Source: Pilaira anomala (taxonomy: Eukaryota; Mucoromycota; Mucoromycetes; Mucorales; Mucoraceae). Taken from it: a DNA stretch of 64,000 nucleotides. The DNA lies in assembly GCA_025716855.1 (NCBI GenBank), contig JAIXMQ010000017.1:248001-312000 (forward strand), in the 5' to 3' direction. Below the pieces are notes generated by a model that saw only the letters and a list, made by a program, of their open reading frames with translations, did not search any database and was not told the origin of the DNA. The position numbers and the translations under genes are program-made. Each line of letters starts with the position of its first letter. The stretch's first letter is position 1. This document shows positions 36,963 through 49,300 of the stretch, piece by piece.

Positions 36963-38386
36963 TTATACCTCAATCTTATCAAAAGAATTTGCCTTATGCT
37001 TAGGTAAAAAGACGAAATCATCAGGAACAGGACCGAGTAAAAGTTCAGAGATTTTAATCCAGTCAGAAGAAAGAGGACTTGCCATCAAAGTTTCAAGATC
37101 ATTACGACCTTGATAAGGAGGAGGTCTTTCATTCATATGTTGAGGAGGATGTTCCAATACACCAACAGGAATATATCTATATAAGAAAGATTGCCATTCA
37201 CAAAGGAAACGTCTTGTTGTATTTAAACCTTGACTATCCGTACCCCAATGTTCCAAACCATAATTACAGAAACGTTTCATCATATCAAGACGTTCATTAG
37301 CAGAGATATCCCAATGACGTTGGTTCTTGATTTCATCGAAAATCCAAGGCTTAATTAATGCACCTCTACCAATCATAACACCATCCACACCGCTCACTTC
37401 AATATCGTGATTGTAATCTTCAAAGCTCATGATATCTCCGTTACCATAAAGTGGCATTTTATGAGTCAAGTTCTTCATTTTACCAACAAATTCCCAATCT
37501 GCTTTTCTAGTATATCTTTGTGTACGAGAACGGCCATGAATAGTACTTAAGGCAATACCCATTTCATCTAATCTAGGCACGATACGATCCGCAAGAGGTT
37601 GATTATCCTTAATACCAGTTCTAAATTTGGCGGTAATAGGAATATCTGTTACGCTTTGCATACCCTTCAAAATCTTGAACATACGACCTCTAGCACCTAA
37701 TAAAGCAGAACCAGCACCTTGTTTAAAAACAAGATCAATGGGACAACCCATATTAAGATCAATGAAATCAACATCTACTTCACGATTTAATACTTCGGCT
37801 GCTTGTGCCACTTGCTCCACTTTAGAGCCACAGATTTGGATACCAAAGATATCTTCAGACTTGTGACGCTTTGTTAATGCCCATTCACTTTGTTGTCCTT
37901 TGAGTAAATTAGCTGCTAAAGCCATTTCACCACAAGTAATATCTACACCGAATTCTTTACAAACTCTACGGAAAGGTAAGTTACCTACAGTTGTAAGAGG
38001 AGCAAGGTATGTCTTGTTTCTGAAATCGATAATCTTCTTGTAACCTGTATCAATAGGGCCGATAGGTTTTTCGGTCTCAACGTAAGCGTTATCTTTAGAG
38101 ACGTTGGTGAATTCATTAGCAGCGTCAAAGAACTCTTCGTTGTCACTGTCAGCTTCCATCGCTTCAGGCTTGGTCTTTTTCGCAGAAGGTTCTTCAATTG
38201 GTGCAGGAGCTGCAAGTAAAGAAGGATCCTCTAATGCCTTTCTTTTCAAAGCGTTTGAAGCATTTATATTTTGTTCGTCTTCAATTTCTTTTGCTACTTC
38301 AATCATGTATTCTTTGGTTCTAGGGAAATCGTACTAATAAAAGGAATGATATGAATATCGAATGATTAATTTTTTTCTTTTCTTTT

Positions 38387-38417
<31 letters not shown>

Positions 38418-39171
38418 TTACCTTTGAACGCAAAAGTCTGGTTTGTGTACCACTAGAAATACCGTTGACAGTATAAACAGGGTTTTCAGCAACAAGCTTT
38501 TCGTTAACAATAAGCTTGTTATTTTCATCAACATGTGCCTTGAGATAACGACACTTGTAGCCATAATGACACCTAGGATACAGTAAAATAAAATATAAAA
38601 AAATTAGATATAAATTACATTAAATAAAGTTTATAATCACTTACTTTCCAAAAAGATTGAATTGAACACAACTGTCACCAAGATCAGCGGGTTTAATCTT
38701 TAAATATGCATCCAAATCATGAGAGAATTTACATCTATAAATTCATTATTAGTTTTGAGTTTTTTCTTCTATTTATAATATATCCAGAAAACATACTCTT
38801 CACCAAATTCACATTCGTCTCCTCGAGCAGTTGCTTTACAAAGCTAATTGAAAGAATAAATAATTAAGAACTGAAATTCATTTCAAACAAAGTAAGAAGA
38901 AAGAAAAAGAAAAAAGTACTTACTCTGATAGAATCCTCAATACGCTTCTTTCCTCTTTGACCCTTATTAGCACCACGAACATTCTATATCCCCCCAAAAA
39001 AAATATATGTCAATTCCTATTCATAACTATCATATCTGTCATTACTCACCTTTTGCTTCTTTCCACTAGGCTTATCTTTGGGTCCTCCTTCAGCAGCATC
39101 GTCATTAATAGCAAGCTCGCCAAGTTGTTCAGCTCTTTCATCCTCAAACCAACGTTCCTTTCTGAACCTGT

Positions 39172-39202
<31 letters not shown>

Positions 39203-39299
39203 CAAAGTCAATTTCGAGCCTTTCAAACTTTTCTTGGTCTTTTAAAACTTACTCTGGTTTAATATGAGCGTCACCTTCTCTATGTACAAATTGGACCAT
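36963..39299 (-). CDS. DUS3: tRNA-dihydrouridine(47) synthase Dus3
   Basis: Seven exons (39299-39253, 39167-39050, 38983-38924, 38843-38797, 38734-38645, 38572-38422, 38333-36963) encode 627 residues. Two CCCH zinc fingers lie in the N-terminal part: CKATARGDECEFGEECKFSH (C-x8-C-x5-C-x3-H) and CVQFNLFGKCHYGYKCRYLKAH. The FMN-dependent TIM-barrel domain starts at LAPLTTVGNLPFRRVCKEFG and contains the catalytic Cys in DLNMGCPIDLVFKQGAG. GSALLGARGRM and TAKFRTGIKD follow, then YGNGDIMSFEDY and GVMIGRGALIKPWIF. Dus3 reduces U47 in the variable loop of cytoplasmic tRNAs. The N-terminal half is cut into short exons, and the whole barrel is one exon. Confidence 0.96.
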
Positions 39300-39353
39300 A
39301 TTTGTTGAATATATATTTATACTTGGAAAGAACCAAAGTAAGAATAAATAGTA

Positions 39354-39385
<32 letters not shown>

Positions 39386-39720
39386 CTTAGAAGTGACGGT
39401 GATGTGACTTTTTTGTACCTTTTTTTTTTTCTTTTTTATCAAATGAAAAACCAATGACATGAATATGCTGATTAAAAACAGAAGTACCCATTATATATAG
39501 GTACTATCTTTTTAAATTGATTCAGGGACATATATAAAGTATCGATTTCACAAATACTCACTGTAATAAAATATGTCAAGACAAAAAAGTTTAAATTTCT
39601 AGTACTGTAAACACCAATGAGAAGCGTATGTTTTAATAAGTTTTGACAGGTACTTATTTACAATATTAGCAGTAAGGTCATACAAGTTTTGGTTTTAAAC
39701 GGACTGAGATAAATATCCTT
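39300..39720. other. Spacer between DUS3 and the RT relic
   Basis: DUS3 upstream region with a T/A run at about 39355-39385 and a T run near 39420. No gene is seen. The missing 5' part of the retroelement is not recognisable here. Confidence 0.5.
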
Positions 39721-40494
39721 TTCCGAATGTCTTGTCTGAAGACTTTGATTCTGAAACTGTATAACGGTGCATTAAAAGGCGCAATACCATCCTCATGGCA
39801 GGATATTCGTGACCGACTATTACTAAAGAAAGGGGATCTTACCTCTCTCAAAAACTGGCGTCCTATCTCTTTAATTAACTGTGATGCCAAAAATTTTACT
39901 AAGCGTCTAGGCCAATGGTTTGTGAGCTCCTGAACCCTTTTCAAACTGGTTTTGTCCCTGGCAAATTTATTGGTGATAACGGTGTGGCCTTATCAATGGT
40001 GTTGGATCAAGAAGCCAAAGGTTTAAATCTTCCTGGCATTGGATTGCTTCTTGATCAAGAAAAAGCATATGACCGCGTACATCCAATGTATCTTTGCCAA
40101 GTCATGCTAAAATTTGGTTTCCCTAAATCGTTTGTAGACTGTATCAATTCCCTGTTTTTTTGGTAACAAAGTGTACATAAATATTAACGACTTTTTCACG
40201 TCTTGTATTTTACAACAGCGAGGACTTCGACAAGGAGATCCTCTGTCTCCATTACTCTTTAACTCAGACTTGGAACCCTTTCTGCTCTCTCTGATTCAAG
40301 ATGAAGAACTCTGTGGTTTCTCGTTTAAAGGATCCTATAATAATCAAGGTGATGTTAATGTAACTTCCCCGACTCTCAAGCTTCTCACTTACGCTGACGA
40401 TGTTGTTTGTCTCCTTCTGCATAACCAACAAGTCCTCCGCCGAGCTCAATATCACATGGATCAATATACCAAGCCATCTTTCAAAAATTCATGA
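39721..40494 (+). pseudogene. Degenerate non-LTR (LINE-type) reverse transcriptase fragment
   Basis: Three plus-strand segments in shifting frames together follow the order of LINE reverse transcriptase motifs: NGALKGAIPSSWQD and NWRPISLINCDAKN; then QTGFVPGKFIGDN and GLLLDQEKAYDRVHP; then QQRGLRQGDPLSPLLFN and LTYADDVVCLL with the catalytic Asp pair. The frame changes near 39916 and again in a T7 run near 40155-40162, consistent with two single-base indels. No endonuclease domain is visible upstream, and the frame ends soon after YADD, so both ends are missing. It is an inactive relic. Confidence 0.88.
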
Positions 40495-40869
40495 ACTTCA
40501 CATATCGAATAATAAACAGCAAACCAGAAATAAAACAAGACATGTAAATGTCTGACAAATACAACAAAAATATGTCAAACTCCACACTTCAGTTTAGTTA
40601 AGTGCAAAAAATCCTACTTGAGATAAATGGCCTTACTTTGGTTTATACCAAACTCTATAATTTAGACTATTTACATATCACCTATGTATGTATGCATTTC
40701 AAATTTTACACTTTGTGTCAGCATATAACATATATATATATATTATATACCTATCAAATACTTTAAATATTTTAAAAATATTTAATATGTATTATTTATT
40801 AACTAGCAAAGTGGTAAATATCAGGGAAAAATAGTTAACGGGAAAGGGTAATATATCATGATACTAAAT
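40495..40869. other. Spacer, possible retroelement 3' remnant
   Basis: AT-rich and without a gene. Whether it contains the 3'UTR of the adjacent retroelement cannot be told without related copies. A TATATA run lies near 40731. Confidence 0.45.
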
Positions 40870-41562
40870 TTATTCCTCGTCTCCACTAACTTCATCAACA
40901 TCTTCTTCCAATTCTTGTTGAAGAACCTTCATGACACTATTAATATGATAATTGTGATTAAGAAGCGACTCAAAAACATGAGTAATTTCACCATCGATAT
41001 CAATAATAAAAGTCATACGTCTAAAATATCATACTTTTTTTAATTCCAATTGACTCAATCATTATATATTTAACTTACTGTTGAAACCCGAATAAAACTT
41101 TAGGTACTTGATAAGCAGCACGAAGTTGACCTTCAGTATCTGCCAATAGAGTATAAGGTAACTTTTGCTTATTAGCATATTGTTCATGAGATTTGACGGT
41201 ATCAGGACTGACACCAATGACTTCAGCACCTAATTTTTGAATTTCCTAAATTTAAAGTTTAAAGTTTAACATTTGGTGACCCTAAAAAAAAATTGGTTCT
41301 GTGGTTACCTCTAAATTATCACGGAATGCACAAACCTGTATTTGAATTTGTTAGCTTATAATAAATAAACCCGCGAAATACAACATCCTTTTTTTTTTTT
41401 TTTTACCTCTTTATTACAAATAAAGCAATTGTTTTTAGGATAAAAAAACAAAACTACAGTGGATTTACCGATAAAATCTGAAGTATTAACTTCTTCGTTA
41501 TGCTGATTCTTCACAATGATATCGGCAGGAGCCTGTTGATTCAGTAAAGCGTGGGGAGCCAT
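40870..41562 (-). CDS. Peroxiredoxin, BCP/PrxQ (Dot5) type
   Basis: Four exons (41562-41407, 41335-41309, 41245-41079, 41020-40870) encode 166 residues. The thioredoxin-like fold is seen in LLNQQAPADIIV, STVVLFFYPKNN, EVIGVSPDTVKSHEQYANK, LPYTLLADTEGQLRAAYQV and MTFIIDIDGEI. The active-site region spliced from exons 1 and 2 reads YPKNNCFICNKEVCAFRD. By alignment to the usual TPGCTxxxC motif, the second Cys is peroxidatic and the third resolving (C-x4-C). The normally invariant Thr of TxxC is replaced by Cys. The C-terminus is acidic. It would reduce peroxides using thioredoxin. The second exon is only 27 nt. Confidence 0.88.
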
Positions 41563-43291
41563 GTATAACTTGAAAGTTTTTTTTTTGAAAAAAAAAAAGA
41601 AAGTTTCCTTTTGCCTCTCTACAAGTTTATATATACAATACACATCTATATCCTCCCTTTTTTCTAAGTTTTTCACTCCCTGTTGGTTCAAGTGAGAGAA
41701 ACAGCTGTTTTTTATAGACAAGCTTTGTTTAAATTATTACTACCATTGCCCGAAAGGGAGACTAGCATAAGAAAACTGTTCATGTATAGGGGATTATGCT
41801 TCTGAAATCGAACAGATAAAATATACAAATACTCATTTTCGTCGCAAGTGATGCAATTACATTACAATATTTATATAGTAGGAATTACCAATTTAAGAAT
41901 CAAACGGATTAGAGACAGAAGTGTGTGACACTGGTTAGGACACAAACAACATCTGATGCTATCTCTTGTTATGTACATGTATGAATCTTTACAAAAAAAA
42001 AAAACACGGTTAATTAAATGGTGATAACAATGCAGGGTTATAATGTCACCATAGATTGGATATATAACATATATAATAAAGCTATTAGATAGTTACCCAT
42101 CTATCGCCTGCTGGCTTTATATATGACAGTAATATAGCCCTTTACAAAAATAAATAAGTACATAAAGAGGACCCATTCTTTCGGAGACAGTTTGCGCGGT
42201 CTTTAGGGAGGGAGGGGTAAGAAAACAAAGATTGTCTGAAAGTGCCAGTTTTAATAGATAATCAAGACTATATTGTTGATCTCTTTTGCTAATTGCTTTA
42301 AAAATACTTTAATAGCTTTTAGCTTTCTCATAACCAGGGAAATGGTGATTAGTTGATTTATTGATTTACTTTTAAACTTTACCAGAGTTGATAATAACCT
42401 GGTGTATGTAAATGGCTTAGTTAAATAAGTTGACGTCAATGTTCTGTTTAGCCTCATTATGAAGTAAAGCATTCTTAGAAATTGTATATTCTTCACAGCT
42501 TCTCAGATGTGTTTTTTCGATGATAAAGTCGGAAATTTACATATTTCTTTTTAGAAAATGGAAAAGAAAAAGAATGACTCAGAACTTTGAAAATAGAAGT
42601 TTATTTATAAGTAAAGAAAGAAGCTTATCACTACTGATTTTGACAGCTCTAACACTGACAGGAGTATGAGCTCACATTGGGCGTGGTATTTAAAATACAC
42701 TAAATTTGTATGCAAAAAGTGATGGTTTATATTTTTCTCTTTTCTAAATAAAAACGGAGCCGCAATCGAAAATTACGTTAATTTAGCAATGAACCATTTC
42801 CGGCCAAGCCATATTTAGGAGATCGGGAGAGAAACAATAACCTGTACTACCTATAAAAGAGCCACGCTTCCGCATGTTTAAATTACTAAATGGCTGTCAA
42901 CAAGACTACCACAATGTTTCACAGCGGTTATTTGTATAACATGAATAATTTCCCAGGGTCATATCCATTGTTGTTCTCTTTGTTTATGACACTAATTTGA
43001 ACCTTTTTTTTGTTTTTTTTTGTTTCATATTCATTTCGACACAATTTTCTATTTTTTTATTAGAACACTGACAAGTAATTCGCCGCTTCATTTACCAGTT
43101 CCAATGTCGCCATAAACTGCCAATCCCATGAAACAAAAATCCTAATTGCGTGCTTCGGGCTTACAAATCAATGTAAAGAGAAATGACGCGCTGTTCTACC
43201 CGTCACAAAAAAAAAAGGTTTATAATTAAAACTTTTATTTATCATATACTTCTATCATTTTTCTTCCTTCGAAAATAACCATATAATTAAA
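41563..43291. other. 1.7 kb divergent spacer
   Basis: No gene was recognised between the peroxiredoxin (-) and cystathionine gamma-lyase (+) genes. It should hold both promoters. A TATAAAAG box-like sequence occurs at about 42852, some 440 bp upstream of the lyase ATG. The last 250 bp contain less AT-rich stretches, such as AATGACGCGCTG near 43182, of unknown meaning. Confidence 0.45.
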
Positions 43292-44550
43292 ATGACTGGA
43301 TTCGGTACTCTTGCTATTCACTCTGCTCAACGCCCTGACCCTACTACTGGTGCTGTTATCCCTGCCCTTTCTCTCTCAACCACATACAAGCAATCTGCTG
43401 CTGGTGTTCATACTGTAAGTATTAAGGGGTTTATTTTAAAAAAAAAAAAGGAAAAAAAAAAAAAAGATTAAGAACTAGTTGTATTGAATATATACTCTTT
43501 TTTTTTCTATCTTGTCCATTTCAGGGTTTTGATTATTCTAGATCTGGTAACCCTAACCGTAACAACTTTGAAGAAGCTATTGCTGAACTCGAAGGTGCCA
43601 AGTACGGTCTTGCTTTTGCCTCTGGTTCCGCTACCACTGCCTCTATTGTTAACTCTCTTCCTCAAGGTTCTCACTTGATCTCTGTTAACGATGTATATGG
43701 TGGTACTTACCGTTACTTCACCAAGGTTGCTGTTAACAATGGTATCGAAACTAGCTTCGTTAACTTGAGTGACCCTGCCAACATTGAATCTTACTTCAAG
43801 CCCAACACTAAGTTAGTCTGGCTCGAAACTCCCACTAACCCTACTCTCCGTGTTATTGATATCAAGGCCATTGCCGAACGTGCTCACGCTCATGGTGCTC
43901 TTTTGGTTGTTGACAACACTTTCATGTCTCCTTATTTCCAAAAGCCTCTTTCTTTAGGTGCTGATATTGTTGTTCACTCCGTTACCAAGTATATTAACGG
44001 TCACTCTGATGTTGTTATGGGTATTGCTGTTACCTCCAACGAAGAATTCTACACCAAGCTTGCTTTCATGCAAAACTCTCTTGGTGCCGTTCCTTCTGCT
44101 TTCGATTGTTTCATGGCTCGTCGTGGTCTTATGACCCTCGAAGTCCGTATGCAAAGACATGCTGAAAACGCTCAAGCTGTTGCTGAATACTTGGAAACCA
44201 ACGAACATGTTGAGGAAGTTATCTATCCCGGTCTTCCTTCTCATCCCAACCACGAACTTGCCAAAAGACAACAATCTGGTTTCGGTGGTATGATCTCTTT
44301 CCGTGTCAAGGGTTCTATTGAAAATGTTAACAAGATCTTAAGCAACTTGGAATATATCACTCTTGCCGAATCCTTAGGTGGTGTTGAATCTCTTGTTGAG
44401 GTTCCCGCTGTCATGACTCACGGTTCTGTCAGCCCTGAAGATCGTGCTCTCTTAGGTATTACTGATACTTTGATCCGTGTCTCTGTCGGTATTGAGAGCA
44501 AGGAAGATTTGATTGCTGATTTCAAGCAAGCTTTAGAGAAGGCTTATTAG
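43292..44550 (+). CDS. CYS3: Cystathionine gamma-lyase
   Basis: Two exons, 43292-43414 and 43525-44550, encode 382 residues, typical of the family (yeast Cys3 is 394). Features of the Cys/Met metabolism PLP enzymes are clear: FDYSRSGNPNRNNFE, AFASGSATTASI, ISVNDVYGGTYRY, VWLETPTNPTLRVIDI and VVDNTFMSPYFQKP. SVTKYINGHSDVVMG carries the PLP Schiff-base Lys (about K196). AESLGGVESLVEVPAVMTH and LIRVSVGIES complete the C-domain. It splits cystathionine to cysteine, ammonia and 2-oxobutyrate in reverse transsulphuration. Codon usage is C-richer than in the neighbours, consistent with high expression. Cystathionine gamma-synthase is less likely because no N-terminal extension is present. Confidence 0.94.
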
Positions 44551-44799
44551 ATTTAATTTTTTTTATCATATACATATTTTACCCTGTAAACTAATCCATC
44601 ATCTTTTTTTTTCCGCACTTTTTTAACTGTATAAACCTTTTTTTTTTTTTTTTAAATAAATGAATAAATTCTCTTTTGTTTACTTTATTTTTTATTTTTC
44701 TCACGCTATTATAAAGTTAACCAAGACATAAGTACTTCAAGTAAGCTTATTTCAGAATCATAGAATTTTTATTTATTTATTTATGGTAAAATGTTTGTA

Positions 44800-44832
<33 letters not shown>

Positions 44833-44853
44833 AATGTCTTTATAGTTATTTAT
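44551..44853. other. Convergent 3' spacer with (TG)n repeat
   Basis: The space between the ends of CYS3 (+) and RPF1 (-). T runs and AATAAA-like motifs occur near 44655-44667. No gene is seen. Confidence 0.6.
44802..44831. repeat. (TG)n microsatellite, about 15 units
   Basis: An uninterrupted TG dinucleotide run lies in the convergent spacer between CYS3 and RPF1. Confidence 0.9.
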
Positions 44854-45983
44854 TTACAAGAAGAATCTCTTACGACTAGTCTCCATATCAGGTTTGAATA
44901 CCCATTCATATTCACCATCACGCTTGTAAATACCTTTTTGTAACCAACGAAGCTTTAATGTGAATTTAGGACCCAATTCTTGTAATCCAACCTTTTCTGT
45001 ATCTCTGAAAACATAACGATGACGACGTACAAAAATGAAATCACGTTGGTTGTGGAAAGTAAGAACTTGTCTACCTTGAAATTCAGGTACTTGAGGTAAA
45101 AGAGCTTGGAACATACGACCAACTGTATGACCTAATCTGGTATTGAAATTGTTAAGGATCAATTCTGGATTGTGAGCAGTTACACGACCATGACCCTTTT
45201 TTTTGCAATTATTGTTAGTATGGTATTGGCACATATTTCTTTTCTTTTCATAAATAACTTACTGAAATCGCTTTAGCTGGTGTGAAACTAGTGAGCTTGA
45301 AATAAGCAGAAGGACCATTAGGTAAATGTATTAAAGTGATAGCGTCTAAAATAAGTAAATCGAAATTTCAGTTTTCAGTTTTCTCTCTATTTCCTTTGCT
45401 TTCTATCGTGTCCCACTCGTATAGTCTCTATCTACTTACTAGGTACTTTGCGATCTTCGTTTACAATCATAAGATCAGTGAATTCCTTATCGTTAGCAAT
45501 CTTTATCACTTGTCTTAACTCATGCTTGGCCCCACGTTTGGCGAATTGAGCGTCAGGGAACATGGAAACTAATTCAGCACAGAAATCATAACAATTTGGT
45601 GAAGGGTTTTTACTGGAGGTAACCAATACTTTGGGAGTCTTTCCGCTAAAGTAACTGGCTAATTCATCAAGTGCTTCATCTTGAGCAACTTCATCGTCTT
45701 GCTCCACCATGGTTTCATCGGCTTCTCTTGTGTTATCTAAAGTCTTTGGTACATTTTCTTCTAAACGTTTCTATTTGACATGGTTAAAATCACGTTCTTT
45801 GACTTTATTCCAAAAAGAAAAAAAAAAACAAACCTTTTTTAACTCTGGATTCTTTTCTTCGGCCTTAGCAAGTTGCTTTCTTTTGGTTGACTTTGCTTTT
45901 TGCTTTTCGAGTCTTTGCTTTTGATAAAGATTCTCACGCTTATGCTTGTTTTTTAATTCTGAAGGGCGAACTGGTTCTCCCAT
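44854..45983 (-). CDS. RPF1: Ribosome production factor 1, Brix domain
   Basis: Four exons (45983-45834, 45770-45440, 45345-45263, 45195-44854) encode 301 residues. The N-terminus is a charged, Lys-rich helix ([19 protein letters not shown]). The Brix domain follows: [104 protein letters not shown]. Rpf1 works in the nucleolus in 60S ribosomal subunit assembly. The last intron uses an unusual A-rich acceptor (AAAAAAAAG), with TACTAAC as a clear branch site about 20 nt upstream. The final residues [13 protein letters not shown] match the conserved C-terminus. Confidence 0.95.
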
Positions 45984-46329
45984 AATGACTAATTGATATA
46001 TATGTTGTAGGTTTACAAAAAAAAAAAAAAGCCTTTTTTCGAAAAAGGTTTTTTTTTTCTTGCAGTGGTTTGAAAATCAGTCACACATAAGCAGTCCTCG
46101 TATAAAGACTTGCCAAAAAAAGAAATCAAGCTGTCAACTATTGATTATAAGTAAAAATTAAAGTTTGTGGCAATTACAAAACGTTATCCAGACAAATGAT
46201 CAAAAGTATACTCTACATACTAAATACAACCCTAAAATATAAAGTTTCTTAAGATGGCCTTCAGAGTTGGAGACAAAAAAAAAAAAGGACAAACAACAGA
46301 AAAGAACTATTTTTTTAACCGAATTTTAT
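45984..46329. other. RPF1 upstream region
   Basis: A 346-bp spacer between the RPF1 start and the stop of the next minus-strand gene. A/T runs occur at 46018-46031 and 46050-46059, and A runs at 46275-46286. No gene is seen. Confidence 0.5.
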
Positions 46330-49300
46330 TTATTTATTTTTCTTTGGACGACCACGAGTCTTTGCTTTTTGCTTCTTGTCTTTATTAATCCTATCACCCC
46401 AATTGCGTTCATAATTTTCATCTTTGAAAGAATCGGTACATGGTTTAGGCTCAGGATCATCACAAGCTTTTTCAAATCCTCCCATAGCAAGAATATTTTG
46501 CCACTGGACAGCTGCATCATATAAACAGCTTGAATTCATACCAAACCCTTCATTAATTGTTACTGTATTGTCTTTTTGTACTTGTCGATCAGGTTCAGGT
46601 AATAGGGCTGCTAGTTCAATCTTATCTTCCTTCGACATCGCTGACATCCATTGGGGAATCAACTCCTGAAATAATAAAACAAATAAATTAATATAACTGT
46701 ATGTAAAACAAAAGTATGTATAGGTGTACACAAACCTTAAAATCTAATTCAGCCAAATAGCTTGATTTGTTTTGAAGAAGTTGATCTAGTTCTGAAGTTG
46801 TATCAGCAACATCAGTTTCGGTAACTGTAGGTTCAGCAACTGTACGGGTTTCAGCTGTATGTTCTTCTTTTTGGGTATCTTTACCCACAGGCGCAGGCGT
46901 TCCTCTTGATTTTCTTCCTCTGTCTCGTTTCTTTGGAGCGGGGGTAGGAACAGGAACAATATCAGGCTCTTCTCTTACTCGTTTTTTCTTCTTTTCTTTC
47001 TCTTCTATTTTTGTAATACTTGGACCTGCTTCTTTTTCTTCCTCTTTCGCCGTGGTCATCGTCTTTCGATATTTTGGCTTCCTTTCAATCACTTCAGCAG
47101 AATCAGAAAGTTGTTCATCTACTTCAGCTGGTTGCTCACAGTAATTTATTCTGGCTGCTGAACGCTTCTTTCTTGGTTCACGAACTTTGATAGCCGGTTT
47201 AGTAGTTTTTTTCTTGGTAGGAGTTTTCTTGGCAGGAGTTTTCTTAGTAGGCTCGGAGGGAGGAGGTTTTTTTTCTGTCATTTCATCGAGATGAGGTGGG
47301 GCTGATTCTTGCTGATTAGTATCAGGTAATGGTTCTTGATCAATGTTTTGACAGATATTAGGCGAGTTCAATTTTTGGTTATCAAGAAATGAAACTGGTT
47401 TGTCGTCGCTTTTTAAGTCAGTGTCGACTGGCATAGATTTTTCAATAACTGTCTGTTCTGAATTGGAAACGACGGTATCTTGATCAGTTACTTGAATTGA
47501 ATGAGAAGTAGTTAGGTTTTGCTCAATTGATGGACTAGTTAGTTCTTGATTAATTAATTCGACAGCATGAGCTTTAGTTGGTTCTTGATCAATTGGTTCG
47601 TCAGGGTGAGGTGCAACTACCTCTTGATCAGCTTCTTTATTAGTCTCTAGCATCTCGGAATCTTGGTCAGCATCCAGCATATCAGAATCTTGATCAAGGT
47701 TTTGATTCAAGTTGGGTGACATTGATTCAATTTTAGCTGTTTCACTTGATTGAAGAGAAATTGATTCTTGGGTGACAATATTGACTGGAACAGACGATAT
47801 ACTCAACTCAGAATCAACAGAACGGTTTGCTTGAGAGCTTATCGATTCCAAATCAACTACTTGATCAGAAGCAATTGGACCTGATTGTTGTACCTGCTTT
47901 TGTGAAGATAAATCTGAATCTTGAGCAATTACTTGTCCCGAAACAGATGAATCTGAGTCTTCGGCATTTAATTGATCTATTGGAGATGAATTTAAGTCAT
48001 GAACAATTAATAGGCTGGGTGATTCCATATTTAAGTCTCCATCCAAGGTGTGATGTGGTGTAGACTTATCCTGTTTTACGGTGGCACTTGGACCAAGTGA
48101 GCATACTTCTTCTTCAGAAGTAGGTGTTTGTGCTGCACTGTGTGAAACGGGAGTTTGGTTTGAACTTGTAGAAACAAATTTTTGATTAGAATCAATAGAC
48201 ACATGTTCCTGTATTAATTCAATAGGTGTAGATGGCTGTAATGAGTCTGTAGACGTGTATTTTTGATTAGAATCGGTAGTCGGAGATTCTTTAAATGAAT
48301 CGACGGTATCAGGTCGTTCTGGTGAGTCAGTCATCATATGTTCTTCTAATGAATCAGTAACTATGGATTGTACGGGCGAATTAACAACTACGGGCTGTGA
48401 TGAAGCAAGTTTGTTAGAATTTTCAGCTGAATCGATAGTTGTAGATTCTTTTAATGATGAATCAATAATACTAGTTTGTTCTGGTGAGTAAATAGCTTTA
48501 CATTCTTCTAGTGAAGCAGTAATTACAAATTGTTCTGATGAAACAATTGTTGTAGCTTCTTCTGATAAGTTTGTAAATGAAGGCTCATTCGGTGAATCGA
48601 TAGCTTTACATTGTTTTGAGTAATCAATAGCGACTGATATTTCTGATGAATCAATATTCGCAGCCTCTTTGTGTGAATCAATTGTTACAGGTTCTTTAGG
48701 CGAACCGGTTGTTACAGGTTCTTTAGGTGAGCCGGTTGTTACAGGTTCTTTAGGTGAATTGATTGTTATAGGTTCTTTAGGTGAATTGATTGTTATAAGT
48801 TCTTTAGGCGAATCGATTGTCATATGCTCTTCATGTGAACCAGTAGTTACAGGTTCTTTGGGTGAGTCAGTAGTTACAGGTTCTTTGGGTGAATCAGTAG
48901 TTACAGGTTCTTTGGGTGAATCAATAATGGTGGGATATTTCGGTGAGTTAACAGTTGTATTATTTTTTGGTATGTCAACAGTTGCAGGTTCCTCTGGTAT
49001 ATCAATTGCTCCGGGACCTTCTGATGAGGCAATATTTATAGATTTTTCTGCTAAAAGGGGTGATATAATATCTTCTGCCGAAACGACCGAAAAAGCTTCT
49101 TCTGACGGATAGGTGGCTATATTATTTTCTACTGAACCAATAGACACATTCTCTTCCATTGAACAATCAGAGGCCAGCTCGAACGATAAATCACTGCAAA
49201 TAAGTCCAAGTGTTGACACTTCGGAAACAAGTTCATTGGAAGCAGAATCTTGTGCTGGATCATTAGTTGTCAGACTTTGAGTTGAATCGGCGGAACCGCG

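Noticed and set aside
48669..49112. 147-codon plus-strand frame over the minisatellite
   Set aside because: It is a shadow of the 27-bp repeat, open only because the unit length is a multiple of three.
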